Positions 49,969 through 58,065 of a stretch of 64,000 nucleotides of DNA are shown in pieces. The stretch covers positions 186,001-250,000 of the forward strand of contig NZ_JBLWIS010000004.1 in NCBI RefSeq assembly GCF_048381675.1, read 5' to 3'. Made by a program: the position numbers and the translations under genes. The notes under the pieces were generated by a model that had not been told where the DNA came from, made no database searches, and was given only the letters and a program-made list of their open reading frames with translations. The stretch comes from Advenella sp048381675. Lineage in GTDB: Bacteria; Pseudomonadota; Gammaproteobacteria; Burkholderiales; Burkholderiaceae_B. Positions within the stretch are counted from its first letter, which is position 1; every line of letters starts with the position of its first letter.

Positions 49969-51046
49969 AAAATTGATTGAAGATGCCCGTCATTCTGTGG
50001 GTATTTGTAATTCATGTCGTTATTGTGAAGGATTTTGTGCCGTGTTTCCTGCCATGGAGCAACGGCTGGATTTTACCAAGGGCGATATAAATTATCTGGC
50101 CAATTTATGTCATAACTGTAGCGAATGTTACTACGCCTGCCAGTATGCGCCACCGCATGAATTTAATGTGAATTTGCCGGTACAACTGGCTGCGGTGCGT
50201 CAAACGACCTATCAAAGTTATGCCTGGCCGCGTGGCATTGCGCGTGGTTTTGAAAAAAGCGGTTTATTGAGCAGCCTGTTTTTTATGTTGGCCCTTATTG
50301 TTCTTTTAGGTGTGGCAACCTTGTTTTCAAATGGCCTTTCTTCTGCGCCAGCCGGAGATTTCTACGCTATTTTCCCGCATGGTGTATTGGTAACGGTGTT
50401 TGGTTTGGCAGCCCTTTGGGTAGTGACGGCGCTGATAATGGGTTTTCGGGCTTTCCTGAAAGATACGGGTGAAAAGCCGGGTGAGCTGTTATCGTGGAAA
50501 AATGTCAAAGAGGGGATGGCCGATGCATTCAGCCTGAAATACTTGCATGGCAATGTGAAAACCGGATGTACTTACCCGGATGATGAAATTTCTCCGTGGC
50601 GTCGACGGTTCCATCACTTTACTTTTTATGGGTTCATGCTGTGTTTTGCCGCAACCGTGTCTGGTACGATTTTCCACTATGTGTTTGGCTGGCAGGCACC
50701 GTACAATTTTTTCAGTTTGCCCAAACTCACAGGAACCATTGGCGGCATTAGCCTGGCAATTGGTACGGCGGGACAGTTTTGGCTCAAACGCAAAGCTGAC
50801 CCGGCCATTGTGAATATCAGGCAGATGGGCATGGATTACGCGTTCATTGCACAATTGTTCCTGGCTGCGGTTACCGGTCTTGCGCTGATGGTTTTCAGGG
50901 AAACACCGGCACTGGCGACTTTGCTGGTGATTCATTTGGCCGTTATTCTGTCTTTGTTCATAACCATGCCTTTTGGCAAGTTTGTGCATGGTTTGTACAG
51001 GCTGGGCGCATTGATTAAATACGCCAAAGAAAAACCTTTGCATTAA
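49955..51046 (+). CDS. tcuB: Membrane iron-sulfur electron-transfer protein TcuB
   Basis: Reoxidises TcuA and passes electrons to the membrane, 363 aa from ATG 49955 with AAGGAGG upstream. Two ferredoxin-like clusters are visible: C18-x2-C21-x2-C24-x3-C28 and C52-x2-C55-x2-C58-x3-C62. About six membrane helices follow, with histidines (RRFHHFTFYGFMLCF, VIHLAVILSLF, FGKFVHGLYR) that may hold heme. The usual third gene tcuC (MFS importer) is missing; the Bug-type binding protein nearby may take over uptake through unlinked TctAB. Confidence 0.92.
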   Translation: MQQLEKLIEDARHSVGICNSCRYCEGFCAVFPAMEQRLDFTKGDINYLANLCHNCSECYYACQYAPPHEFNVNLPVQLAAVRQTTYQSYAWPRGIARGFEKSGLLSSLFFMLALIVLLGVATLFSNGLSSAPAGDFYAIFPHGVLVTVFGLAALWVVTALIMGFRAFLKDTGEKPGELLSWKNVKEGMADAFSLKYLHGNVKTGCTYPDDEISPWRRRFHHFTFYGFMLCFAATVSGTIFHYVFGWQAPYNFFSLPKLTGTIGGISLAIGTAGQFWLKRKADPAIVNIRQMGMDYAFIAQLFLAAVTGLALMVFRETPALATLLVIHLAVILSLFITMPFGKFVHGLYRLGALIKYAKEKPLH

Positions 51047-51957
51047 AGCGTAGGGTGCACCGGCAGCAGCCCAAAGCGCCGGTGCCACACCGGCACGGCC
51101 TGTTGCCAGAATTGCGTTACGTTGCCCGCTGGCAAGGGGTCAAACCCCAGAGCCAGCCAGGCTTTACCCAGGCTGGCCAGCGGGTTTTGTATATCAATCG
51201 CGGTGGCATGGTTCTGTTTGGACAGTTTGCGTCCGTTTTCATCCAGAACCAGGGGAACATGCATCATGCGGGGAGTGGGATAACCCAGCATGCGGGCAAT
51301 GCAATGCTGGCGGGCGGTTGAGCTTAGCAGGTCATTGCCCCGCACAATGTCGGTCACACCCTGGTCATGATCATCAATGACCACCACCAGCTGGTAGGCA
51401 AACAGGCCATCGGCACGTTTAACAATAATGTCCCCCACTTCATTGACAACATCCTGGCTTTGTTCTCCCTGCCAGCGGTCCACAAAACGGACGATGCCTT
51501 CGGGCATGACAAGGCGCCAGGCCCGGGCAGGGCGGTTGCCGGCAATACCATGGCGACAGGTGCCGGCATAAGGGCGTTCGCCATGCAGACCGAGCCTGTC
51601 GTTTTCAATGGCGTTACTGACAATTTCCTTGCGGGTGCAGGCGCAGCCGTAGATAAGCCCGCGCTCTTTCAGTTGATTGAATACTTCCTGATAACGGTTC
51701 AGGCGTGATGACTGCCAGATGACCGGGCCGTCCCAGTGCATGCCAAGGGCCTGCAATTGTTGCATGATGGTGTGATCGGCCCCGGCCACCACACGCGGGG
51801 TATCAATGTCTTCGATGCGCAGCAGCCACTGGCCGTGGCGGGCACGGGCATCAAGATAGCTGGCCATGGCGGCCACCAGCGAGCCGTCGTGTAACGGTCC
51901 GCTGGGGCTGGGCGCAAAACGGCCAATGTAATTAGTGCAGGAGTTTGGCTCCATCAT
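51043..51957 (-). CDS. gluQ: Glutamyl-Q tRNA(Asp) synthetase
   Basis: Attaches glutamate to queuosine in the anticodon of tRNA-Asp, 304 aa. It is a GluRS catalytic core without the anticodon-binding domain. The HIGH-like RFAPSPSGPLHDGS lies near residue 13, RIEDIDTPR follows, zinc ligands are in IYGCACTRKE and YAGTCRHG, and the KMSKS-like motif is KLSKQNHA. It overlaps the smg gene by 26 nt and tcuB by 4 nt at the other end. Confidence 0.94.
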   Translation of the reverse strand: MMEPNSCTNYIGRFAPSPSGPLHDGSLVAAMASYLDARARHGQWLLRIEDIDTPRVVAGADHTIMQQLQALGMHWDGPVIWQSSRLNRYQEVFNQLKERGLIYGCACTRKEIVSNAIENDRLGLHGERPYAGTCRHGIAGNRPARAWRLVMPEGIVRFVDRWQGEQSQDVVNEVGDIIVKRADGLFAYQLVVVIDDHDQGVTDIVRGNDLLSSTARQHCIARMLGYPTPRMMHVPLVLDENGRKLSKQNHATAIDIQNPLASLGKAWLALGFDPLPAGNVTQFWQQAVPVWHRRFGLLPVHPTL

Positions 51958-52396
51958 CGGTGAGCAGCTCTTCCAGGACCAGGTGATCCACGTCGGCTTC
52001 CTGGCTCCAGAGCACCATTAAGGTAATGATTTTAAAATGCTCAAGAGATACCGGAGCCTCAGCGTCAGGGGTGGCCATGGCGCGGTCGATCACGATTTCA
52101 CGCAATGCGGGGGTAATGGCACCCGAGTTTTCCAGAAAACAGAGAAAACCGATGGCCTCAGGCCCCAGGTGCTGTTGTTCATATTTTGCATAAACACGTG
52201 TGCTGGTGGCAGACATGTCCGACAACTCACCGCTGTGTTCGGTGGTTTCGGCAAGACCATACAGCCAGCCAATGGCATCGCTAATGTCTTCATGTTCGAA
52301 GCCAGCGGCCACTAAACGCTTGGTAAGCACGTCGGTAGACGGGCAAGCATCTGGTGTATAGTAGTTTTCAAAGAGATAAACCAGAACATCGAACAT
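51932..52396 (-). CDS. smg: Smg (DUF494) family protein
   Basis: A 154-aa acidic protein of the Smg/DUF494 family, usually found beside dprA and topA in proteobacteria; neither is seen here. Start MFDVLVYLFENYYTPDACPS at 52396 is the family N-terminus. Other typical blocks are AAGFEHEDISDAIGWLYGL, RVYAKYEQQHLGPEAIGFLCFLENSGAITPALREIVIDRAM and LEHFKIITLMVLWSQE. Function unknown. It is followed by, and overlaps, gluQ. Confidence 0.92.
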   Translation of the reverse strand: MFDVLVYLFENYYTPDACPSTDVLTKRLVAAGFEHEDISDAIGWLYGLAETTEHSGELSDMSATSTRVYAKYEQQHLGPEAIGFLCFLENSGAITPALREIVIDRAMATPDAEAPVSLEHFKIITLMVLWSQEADVDHLVLEELLTDDGAKLLH

Positions 52397-52631
52397 AGTT
52401 GTAACTTCCGAAAAAGGTTTATTCAAAGGCAGACTTCATGATAACTGAAAATATCAAAAAGAATGGCTAAATACAATTGCAAATGAACTTTTGGGAAGCG
52501 ATAGTTGTTTCATTAAGATGCGGGTGTGTAACTTTGCCCACAGAATTGTTTTTTAATCGCACAGCCACGGGTATTTTGTCTAAAATGCTGTGTCTGTTTT
52601 GTTTAGTTCATTGCCTCTGAAAGGAATTGTC

Positions 52632-53822
52632 ATGGCATTTAATCCTGCTGACGTAAAGTCGTTAATGGAAATCACCTCCCGTCCCGAACTGATCTTTGTC
52701 AAGGGCGAAGGTTCCTGGCTAGAGGATCAGGATGGCCGACGATACCTTGACATTATGCAGGGCTGGGCCGTTAACTGCCTGGGGCATTGTCCTCCTGAAG
52801 TGGTCAAGGCCATTGAACACCAGGCCAAAGTGCTGATCAATCCCTCCCCCGGGTTTTACAACCAGCCATCCATCGAGCTGGCCAACCGCCTGACCTCTGC
52901 TTCATGCTTTGATCGCGTGTTTTTTGCCAATAGCGGTGCCGAAGCCAATGAAGGCGCCATCAAGCTGGCTCGTAAATGGGGGCAGATTCATCGTAACGGC
53001 GCTTACAAAATCATTACCTTCGACCACAGTTTTCATGGCCGTACCCTGGCCACCATGTCCGCTTCCGGCAAGGCCGGCTGGGACAAGAAATTTGCTCCCC
53101 AGGTTGATGGCTTTCCAAAAGCCATCCTGAACTATCTGGATTCCGTGCGCGATCTGATTGATGACCAGACTGTGGCCGTTATGCTGGAGCCAGTACAGGG
53201 CGAGGGCGGCGTGATTCCGGCCGATCTGCAATTCATGCAAGAGCTGCGTGCCCTGACCTGTGAAAAAGGCATTTTGCTGATTGTCGACGAAGTGCAAACC
53301 GGCATGGCTCGCTGTGGCACCATGTTTGCCTACCAGCACTATGGCATTGAGCCTGACATCATGACCCTCGGCAAGGGCATTGGTGGCGGGGTACCCTTGT
53401 CTGCATTGCTGTGTCGTGAAGAAGTGGCCTGCTTTGAGCATGGTGACCAAGGGGGTACCTACAATGGCAACCCGCTAATGACCGCTGCCGGGGTAGCCGT
53501 GTTTGATGTGCTGAATGCACCGGGCTTCATGGAAAGCATCAATGAACGTGCCCAATACCTGTCTGATGGCCTGAATGCGCTGTCAGCCAAATGGGGCATG
53601 AAAGGCGAGCGTGGCCTTGGCTTGTTACGTGCCCTGATCCTGGATCGTGAAGATGGCAACGCCATTGTTGAAGCTGCCCGTAAACGTGCCCCTGAAGGCT
53701 TGTTGTTGAATGCGCCACGCACCAATTTGCTGCGCTTCATGCCTGCGCTTAACATTAGCAAGGAAGAAATTGACCTGATGCTGGGCTGGCTTGATGAGTT
53801 GATTGCACAGGTTCGCCAATAA
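52632..53822 (+). CDS. argD: Acetylornithine-type class III aminotransferase
   Basis: PLP enzyme of arginine synthesis (N-acetylornithine to N-acetylglutamate semialdehyde), 396 aa. AAGGA precedes ATG 52632. Substrate and cofactor blocks are FVKGEGSWLEDQDGRRYLDIMQGWAVNCLGHCP, FFANSGAEANEGAIKLARKWG, HGRTLATMSASGK, DEVQTGMARCGTMFAYQHYGI and the PLP lysine in MTLGKGIGGGVPLSALL. Homologues in Burkholderiales are annotated as acetylornithine transaminase; a succinylornithine or related diamine activity is possible. Confidence 0.9.
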   Translation: MAFNPADVKSLMEITSRPELIFVKGEGSWLEDQDGRRYLDIMQGWAVNCLGHCPPEVVKAIEHQAKVLINPSPGFYNQPSIELANRLTSASCFDRVFFANSGAEANEGAIKLARKWGQIHRNGAYKIITFDHSFHGRTLATMSASGKAGWDKKFAPQVDGFPKAILNYLDSVRDLIDDQTVAVMLEPVQGEGGVIPADLQFMQELRALTCEKGILLIVDEVQTGMARCGTMFAYQHYGIEPDIMTLGKGIGGGVPLSALLCREEVACFEHGDQGGTYNGNPLMTAAGVAVFDVLNAPGFMESINERAQYLSDGLNALSAKWGMKGERGLGLLRALILDREDGNAIVEAARKRAPEGLLLNAPRTNLLRFMPALNISKEEIDLMLGWLDELIAQVRQ

Positions 53823-53853
53823 GCCCTCAGGCAAATTTTTACCTGATTGCAAG

Positions 53854-53880
53854 CGCCCCTGTTTTGTTAAACGGGGGCGT
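53854..53880 (+). terminator. Hairpin after the aminotransferase gene
   Basis: Eleven-pair stem (CGCCCCTGTTT with AAACGGGGGCG, one T-G pair) and a 4-nt loop, 31 nt after the stop, followed by a weak TATTCATTTT tail. Likely terminator. Confidence 0.7.
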
Positions 53881-53974
53881 ATTCATTTTAAAAAGCAGTT
53901 TTTGACAAGAATATGAAGTGTTTTTTACCCTGCATCGGTAAACCCGTATTTTTGCCTTAACGGAGTCACATCTT

Positions 53975-54238
53975 ATGAGCAATGAAATTGATGAGTTGAA
54001 AGCACTGGTGATTGAGCTTTCAAACAACCTGAACCAATGCATGGCCCAACAGGCTGCCTTGCAGCATGCTATTTATGCCTTAATGGCGAACGTTACTGAT
54101 CGCAAGGCGGTTGCCAATTCGCTGACTGTTTGTGCTGAAGGCTTTATGGCTCATAGCCGGGAAATGGCGTTGCCGGATGAAATGATGGAAACTTATCAGG
54201 ATGAAATAGCCGAGTTGCTGGACAGCCTGGAAGAGTAG
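53975..54238 (+). CDS. Hypothetical small acidic protein
   Basis: 87 aa, starting ATG 53975 with CGGAG about 10 nt upstream. It begins MSNEIDELKALVIELSNNLNQCMAQQ, an amphipathic heptad-like stretch suggesting a short coiled coil, and ends in DEMMETYQDEIAELLDSLEE, strongly acidic. No family is recognised. The own terminator-promoter spacing and good codon use make it a likely real gene. Confidence 0.65.
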   Translation: MSNEIDELKALVIELSNNLNQCMAQQAALQHAIYALMANVTDRKAVANSLTVCAEGFMAHSREMALPDEMMETYQDEIAELLDSLEE

Positions 54239-54247
54239 GTTTAAGGC

Positions 54248-54490
54248 TTAATGCAGCAGGCCAATGAAGTGCTCTTTTGCCTGTATGGTAAGTTTTTTCA
54301 GCAGGCGTTCGGCCTGTTCCTGGCCCACGCCTTGGTTTTTGACGTTCTCGATGAAAACCAGCAATGAAGATTGCACCAGTTTCATGCCGCCGGCCTGATC
54401 GGGTTCAAACTGGAGTCCTGACACATGTTCAAGAATACCGTTGCTGTGACGGCGCCAGCCATTTGGGGCAAATTTGGGCAGTGAGGTCAT
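54248..54490 (-). CDS. Hypothetical small protein
   Basis: 80 aa (MTSLPKFAPNGWRRHSNGILEH), soluble. It has GLQFEPDQAGGMKLVQSSLLVFIENVKNQGVGQEQAERLLKKLTIQAKEHF, a predicted two-helix C-terminal half. Family not recognised. Convergent with the preceding small gene, 9 bp between stops, and no clear ribosome site. Reads as a real but uncharacterised gene. Confidence 0.55.
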   Translation of the reverse strand: MTSLPKFAPNGWRRHSNGILEHVSGLQFEPDQAGGMKLVQSSLLVFIENVKNQGVGQEQAERLLKKLTIQAKEHFIGLLH

Positions 54491-54556
54491 GGTTGTGTGT
54501 TTACGTAAATGCTAAAGTATTAGTTTAGCGGTTTTTGTTTAAGGTGTTATGTTCAT

Positions 54557-54586
54557 TTGCATGATTGGCCATTGAAATGATAGAAT
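54557..54586 (+). promoter_or_regulatory. Candidate sigma-70 promoter of tRNA-Thr
   Basis: TTGCAT at 54557-54562 and TAGAAT at 54581-54586, 18-bp spacer, placing the transcript start about 20 nt upstream of the tRNA. Fits a stable-RNA promoter but was placed by eye. Confidence 0.5.
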
Positions 54587-54612
54587 GCAAAGCTTACTAA
54601 CAATAATAACAA

Positions 54613-54688
54613 GCCGATGTAGCTCAGTCGGTAGAGCAGCTCATTCGTAATGAGAAGGTCGGAGGTTCGATTCCTCTCCTCGGCACCA
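54613..54688 (+). tRNA. tRNA-Thr (anticodon CGT)
   Basis: A 76-nt cloverleaf with encoded CCA. Acceptor GCCGATG, D arm GCTC-AGTCGGTA-GAGC, anticodon loop TTCGTAA (CGU, reads ACG), T arm GGAGG-TTCGATT-CCTCT, acceptor 3' strand CCTCGGC, then A and CCA. Same type as E. coli thrW. The acceptor has a T6:C67 mismatch and the anticodon stem a G27:A43 mismatch; the latter is common in this tRNA. Confidence 0.96.
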
Positions 54689-54704
54689 ATAAAAACATGC
54701 ACTT

Positions 54705-54732
54705 ACGCCAGCCTTAACGGGTTGGCGTTTTT
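54705..54732 (+). terminator. Terminator of the tRNA-Thr transcript
   Basis: CGCCAGCC (54706-54713) pairs with GGTTGGCG (54720-54727, one G-U), followed by TTTTT. Sixteen nt after the tRNA 3' end. Confidence 0.85.
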
Positions 54733-54780
54733 GCTTTTCTGGTTTGGGTAGCCTTTTTTTCAACATCAACGGGCATGCGC

Positions 54781-54808
54781 AATAAAAAACCCGCCATCAT
54801 GACGGGTT
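54781..54808 (-). terminator. Terminator of the DJ-1/PfpI gene (minus strand)
   Basis: On the minus strand AACCCGTCA pairs with TGGCGGGTT (54788-54808), followed by TTTTTATT (54781-54787 region). It ends the transcript of the minus-strand gene that stops at 54863. Confidence 0.8.
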
Positions 54809-54862
54809 GGTGGATTTTCGTGTTTGTTTTAGTCGACCTTTGATATTGACCAGTCAGGCCAA

Positions 54863-55543
54863 TTATCTTTTCAGCATGTCAACCAGCGCCAGTGCCACTT
54901 TTTCTGACGAGGCCGGGTTCTGTCCGGTAATTAACTTGCCATCAATAACCACATGTTCTTCCCAATTGCCCGCTTTGCTTAGCAGTGCACCTTTATTGCG
55001 CAGTTCTGTTTCAACCAGATAGGGGACAACCTCTTCATAAGCAACGGCTTTTTCTTCTTCATCACTAAAGCAGGTAAGCTTTTTGCCTTTGACAAGAGGT
55101 GTACCTTCTGGGGTGTTAACGTCTAGCAAGACACAGCCGGCATGACAAACAGCCGCAACAATTTTGCCGTTATTCCAGAAATCCTGGATGAGTTTTATTG
55201 AATGTTCATCGTACCGAAGATCCCATAAGGGGCCATGGCCACCGGGATAAAAAATGGCATCGTGGCCGGTAGCAAAGGTTTTTTTCAGTACCACCGTGTC
55301 TTGCATCAATTGCTGCACCCGGCTGTCATTCTTGTAACGCTTGTATAAGGCTGAGTCTTCAATGGCGGCAACCGAAGCCGGATCAATGGGCACGGCCCCA
55401 CCTTTGGGGGTGGCCAGCTCTACGGGAATACCTTTGTCGGTAAAAACATAATAGGGAGCCAGGAATTCCTCAAGCCACACCCCGGTAGCTTTACCTGAAT
55501 TACCCATTTTATCGTTAGACGTTAAGACGATCAGTATCGACAT
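54863..55543 (-). CDS. Type 1 glutamine amidotransferase-like DJ-1/PfpI (Hsp31-type) protein
   Basis: A 226-aa protein of the DJ-1/PfpI superfamily, close to Hsp31-like chaperone/glyoxalase III proteins. GVWLEEFLAPYYVF holds the conserved glutamate (about residue 25), DAIFYPGGHGPLWDL the loop, and AVCHAG the nucleophilic C133 with H134. Such proteins detoxify methylglyoxal or act in stress; which one is uncertain. GGAGAATA lies upstream of two adjacent ATG codons (55546 and 55543); the second has better spacing. Confidence 0.88.
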   Translation of the reverse strand: MSILIVLTSNDKMGNSGKATGVWLEEFLAPYYVFTDKGIPVELATPKGGAVPIDPASVAAIEDSALYKRYKNDSRVQQLMQDTVVLKKTFATGHDAIFYPGGHGPLWDLRYDEHSIKLIQDFWNNGKIVAAVCHAGCVLLDVNTPEGTPLVKGKKLTCFSDEEEKAVAYEEVVPYLVETELRNKGALLSKAGNWEEHVVIDGKLITGQNPASSEKVALALVDMLKR

Positions 55544-55923
55544 CATTATTCTCCAGTTGCGAAGTTGTTCCTGTGATTGTATATGATCGTGATTTTTGTT
55601 GGTGGTAAGTCTTGTATTTAAGCCGAGGGGCTTGAGTAACATGTTTTGATAAGCATCTTTGGTATCCAGGATTAACGTCAGCTTTACTAAAATTGACGCT
55701 TTGAGACTTGTTGATACAGGTGGGGGAATGTTAAGTTCAATATTCTCAATTAATATTTCTTTATAAATTGAGGGTATTAAGTAGCCTTTACTTTAAATTT
55801 GCTCTTGGTTAAGGATGAAGGGTTTAGGGCGCTTGCCCTGAAGTGGTGTAATCCACCGGTCTGCATAAGTAATTGTTGGCTCGGCATACTTATCCAGACA
55901 AAACATTCTCATCGGAGAAAACT
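55544..55923. other. Intergenic region of about 380 bp, AT-rich, no gene seen
   Basis: Divergent spacer between the DJ-1/PfpI gene and the carbonic anhydrase gene. It contains CGTCA-N13-TGACG near 55676-55698 and TCAATT with AATTGA near 55747-55772, both weak palindromes. Short ORFs inside lack ribosome sites. Promoters for both genes must lie here. Confidence 0.5.
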
Positions 55924-56676
55924 ATGCAACACATACATAACTGCTGTCAGCCTGACATTCCACAAAACCAAGCTCGTCGTAACTGGCTCAAGATCAGTGC
56001 CGGAGCAGGTGCTGCCTTGGCGACAGGGCTGTCTGTCATTCCGGCTACCGCATCGGCTGCTTCGCTAACACAAGAACAGCGCGACGCCATGACACCTGAC
56101 CAAGTCATTGCCATGTTGCGCGAAGGTAATGAGCGTTTTCGCAGTGGCAAGATGCAATCACATGATTTTCTTGCCCAGAAAAGAATGACCGCAACAGGCC
56201 AATATCCGGCTGCTGTTATCCTGAGTTGCATCGATTCACGTGCTCCTGGTGAGATCATTTTCGATACAGGCATTGGTGATGCTTTTGGTGCACGTATTGC
56301 AGGTAATATTTCCACGCCAGACTTGATTGGCAGTATGGAATTCGCCTGTGCTGTGGCTGGTGCAAAACTGGTGTTGGTGATGGGACATACTTCCTGTGGT
56401 GCAATTGCAGGTGCAATTGGGGGTGTACAGTTGGGTAATTTGACTGGCTTGCTGGAACAAATCACGCCAGCCGTTGCTGCAACTACCTATACTGGGGAAC
56501 GCAATAGTAGCAATCGTGAATTCGTTGATGCGGTTGCCAAGCAGAATGTGTTGATGACGATAGAAAACATTCGCAAAAAAAGTCCCGTGCTGGATGGGCT
56601 CGAAAAAGAAGGTAGAATCAAGATTGTTGGTTCTATGTACAATCTGTCAAATGGCGAAGTGACTTTCTTGAATTAA
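55924..56676 (+). CDS. Exported beta-class carbonic anhydrase with Tat signal
   Basis: Zinc enzyme interconverting CO2 and bicarbonate, 250 aa from ATG 55924 (GGAG upstream). A twin-arginine signal (ARRNWLKISAGAG, R18-R19) and TASAA cleavage-like site predict folded export to the periplasm, unlike most beta-class enzymes. Zinc ligands C102, H155 and C158 and the catalytic D104-R106 pair are visible in SCIDSRAPGE and MGHTSCGAIAGAI. Base composition is more A/T-rich than the surroundings. Single gene, own terminator. Confidence 0.93.
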   Translation: MQHIHNCCQPDIPQNQARRNWLKISAGAGAALATGLSVIPATASAASLTQEQRDAMTPDQVIAMLREGNERFRSGKMQSHDFLAQKRMTATGQYPAAVILSCIDSRAPGEIIFDTGIGDAFGARIAGNISTPDLIGSMEFACAVAGAKLVLVMGHTSCGAIAGAIGGVQLGNLTGLLEQITPAVAATTYTGERNSSNREFVDAVAKQNVLMTIENIRKKSPVLDGLEKEGRIKIVGSMYNLSNGEVTFLN

Positions 56677-56714
56677 GTCATTGTTATATCAAACGTTTAG
56701 CAGTTTTGAAAAGT

Positions 56715-56745
56715 AATGGCCGCCATCAAAAGCGGCCATTTTTTT
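56715..56745 (+). terminator. Rho-independent terminator after the carbonic anhydrase gene
   Basis: AATGGCCGC (56715-56723) and GCGGCCATT (56732-56740), perfect 9-bp stem, 8-nt loop, then TTTTT. Confidence 0.9.
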
Positions 56746-56804
56746 AAGTAAATGGACATTGCAGCGTTAGTGAACAGAGCCAGGCTAATGTGATGGAGAC
56801 CCTT

Positions 56805-57386
56805 ATGCAAACCCTTCCTCAAGATATCCTGCATTTCTGGTTTGAAGAAAGTACACCGCAAATGTGGTTTCAGGGCAATAAAGCCTACGATCAGACCATA
56901 CGTGAACGCTTTGGTGAAGTTTGCGAGGCGGCGGCACGAGGCGAGTGTCATGAATGGCGTGACACCATGAAAGGGCGGTTGGCTGAAATCATTGTACTGG
57001 ACCAATTTTCGCGCAATATCTGGCGTGATACGCCGCGAGCCTTTAGCCAGGATGGCATGGCGCTGGTGCTGGCTCAAGAGGCCATCAAGCTTCCAGAATA
57101 CCGGGCCTTGTCCACCATGGAAAGAAAATTTGTCATCATGCCCTTCATGCATTCGGAATCACGGATAATTCATGAAACTGCTTTGGTTCTGTTTACAGAA
57201 TTGGGTGATGCCGCGACGCTGGAGCATGAAATCCAGCACAAAGGCATGATAGACAAGTTCGGCCGTTATCCTACCCGCAATAAAATCCTGGGGCGTGAAA
57301 CCAGCGAAGTGGAAGAGGCCTTTTATAAGGATTTAACCCAAACCTGGGAAGATATTATCAACCAGGCGCAAGGATCACCGGAGTAA
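56805..57386 (+). CDS. DUF924 family protein
   Basis: A 193-aa protein of the DUF924 (YPL-like) family, built of paired helices resembling TPR repeats. Typical stretches are DILHFWFEE, the WF-x-GN block MWFQGNKAYDQTIRERFGEVCEAAARGE, LAEIIVLDQFSRNIWRDTPRAFSQD, KFVIMPFMHSE and KFGRYPTRNKILGRE-x-E-EEAF. Widely conserved in proteobacteria; function not known to me. The ATG at 56805 has GGAG six nt upstream and is preferred over two earlier in-frame starts. Confidence 0.9.
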   Translation: MQTLPQDILHFWFEESTPQMWFQGNKAYDQTIRERFGEVCEAAARGECHEWRDTMKGRLAEIIVLDQFSRNIWRDTPRAFSQDGMALVLAQEAIKLPEYRALSTMERKFVIMPFMHSESRIIHETALVLFTELGDAATLEHEIQHKGMIDKFGRYPTRNKILGRETSEVEEAFYKDLTQTWEDIINQAQGSPE

Positions 57387-57709
57387 TTTTTTCGGCAGAA
57401 AACACGCCTGTCAATCTTCGCTTAATAGAACAATGTGACAGATAAGGACTTAAGCAGCCCGATATCCTGAGCAGGTACAGCGCTACCATGAGCAATGCCG
57501 CTTTGCTGCTGGTGATTGCGCAATATTTATCGACCAGGGTATGTCGCATATTCTGCCTGGCTGGGCAAATTTTGGTCAAAAATCCCCTCCGTTCATTACG
57601 ACAAAATAAAGTCAATACATAAACTTTTTTCCTAAATCAAAATATGCACTTGAATTCATATGAGTTTAAATGCATAATATGGCTTCTGATCCATATCGAG
57701 AAAATTTTC
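57387..57709. other. Intergenic region of about 320 bp with a palindrome near CATATG
   Basis: No credible gene is seen; a minus-strand ORF here lacks a ribosome site and known motifs. The final part holds TGAATTCATATGAGTTTA (57651-57668), 14 of 18 positions symmetrical about CATATG, 42 nt before the XRE gene: a candidate operator for it. Confidence 0.45.
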
Positions 57710-58045
57710 ATGTCAAAAAAGCGTGATAACCCAATTATTGCCCATACGCCTGAAAGCACCGCTAAAAGCGATCTTTCCATCATGCCGCGGGCCACGCTCA
57801 AACAGTTACGAAAAATGGCCAAGTTAACTCAGGCCGACTTGTCCGAAACCATGGGCGTTGGGCAAGACACCATTTCCCGTCTTGAAAAACGCCACGACAT
57901 GTTGCTCTCTACCATTAGCCACTATATTGAAAATCTGGGGGGCAAGCTTGAAGTGGTTGCCCTGTTTCCCAACCGTCCGGCTATCGTGATTGATTGCCTG
58001 GAAGAGGCACATGAATCAAGCAAGAAAAGCCGTCCACCCGATTGA
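57710..58045 (+). CDS. XRE-family (HigA-like) helix-turn-helix regulator upstream of the polyamine genes
   Basis: A 111-aa DNA-binding protein. Residues about 27-85 are a helix-turn-helix: MPRATLKQLRKMAKLTQADL, then SETMGVGQDTISRLEKRHDM. The following STISHYIENLGGKLEVVALFP is typical of HigA/antitoxin-type regulators. No toxin gene is adjacent, so an orphan regulator is more likely than a toxin-antitoxin pair. It ends 20 nt before nspC, suggesting a regulator co-transcribed with the polyamine genes. ATG 57710 has no clear ribosome site. Confidence 0.82.
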   Translation: MSKKRDNPIIAHTPESTAKSDLSIMPRATLKQLRKMAKLTQADLSETMGVGQDTISRLEKRHDMLLSTISHYIENLGGKLEVVALFPNRPAIVIDCLEEAHESSKKSRPPD

Positions 58046-58065
58046 TAAAAGGTAAAAAAATATCA

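Noticed and set aside
57358..57615. 85-codon minus-strand frame behind the DUF924 gene
   Set aside because: Has a stretch vaguely like the end of an OsmC-type protein (TLVDKYCAITSSKAALL), but no clear homology, start site or partner; left as intergenic.
57710..58045. Toxin-antitoxin module with the HigA-like protein as antitoxin
   Set aside because: No toxin-like gene lies upstream or downstream; the downstream genes are nspC and its synthase.
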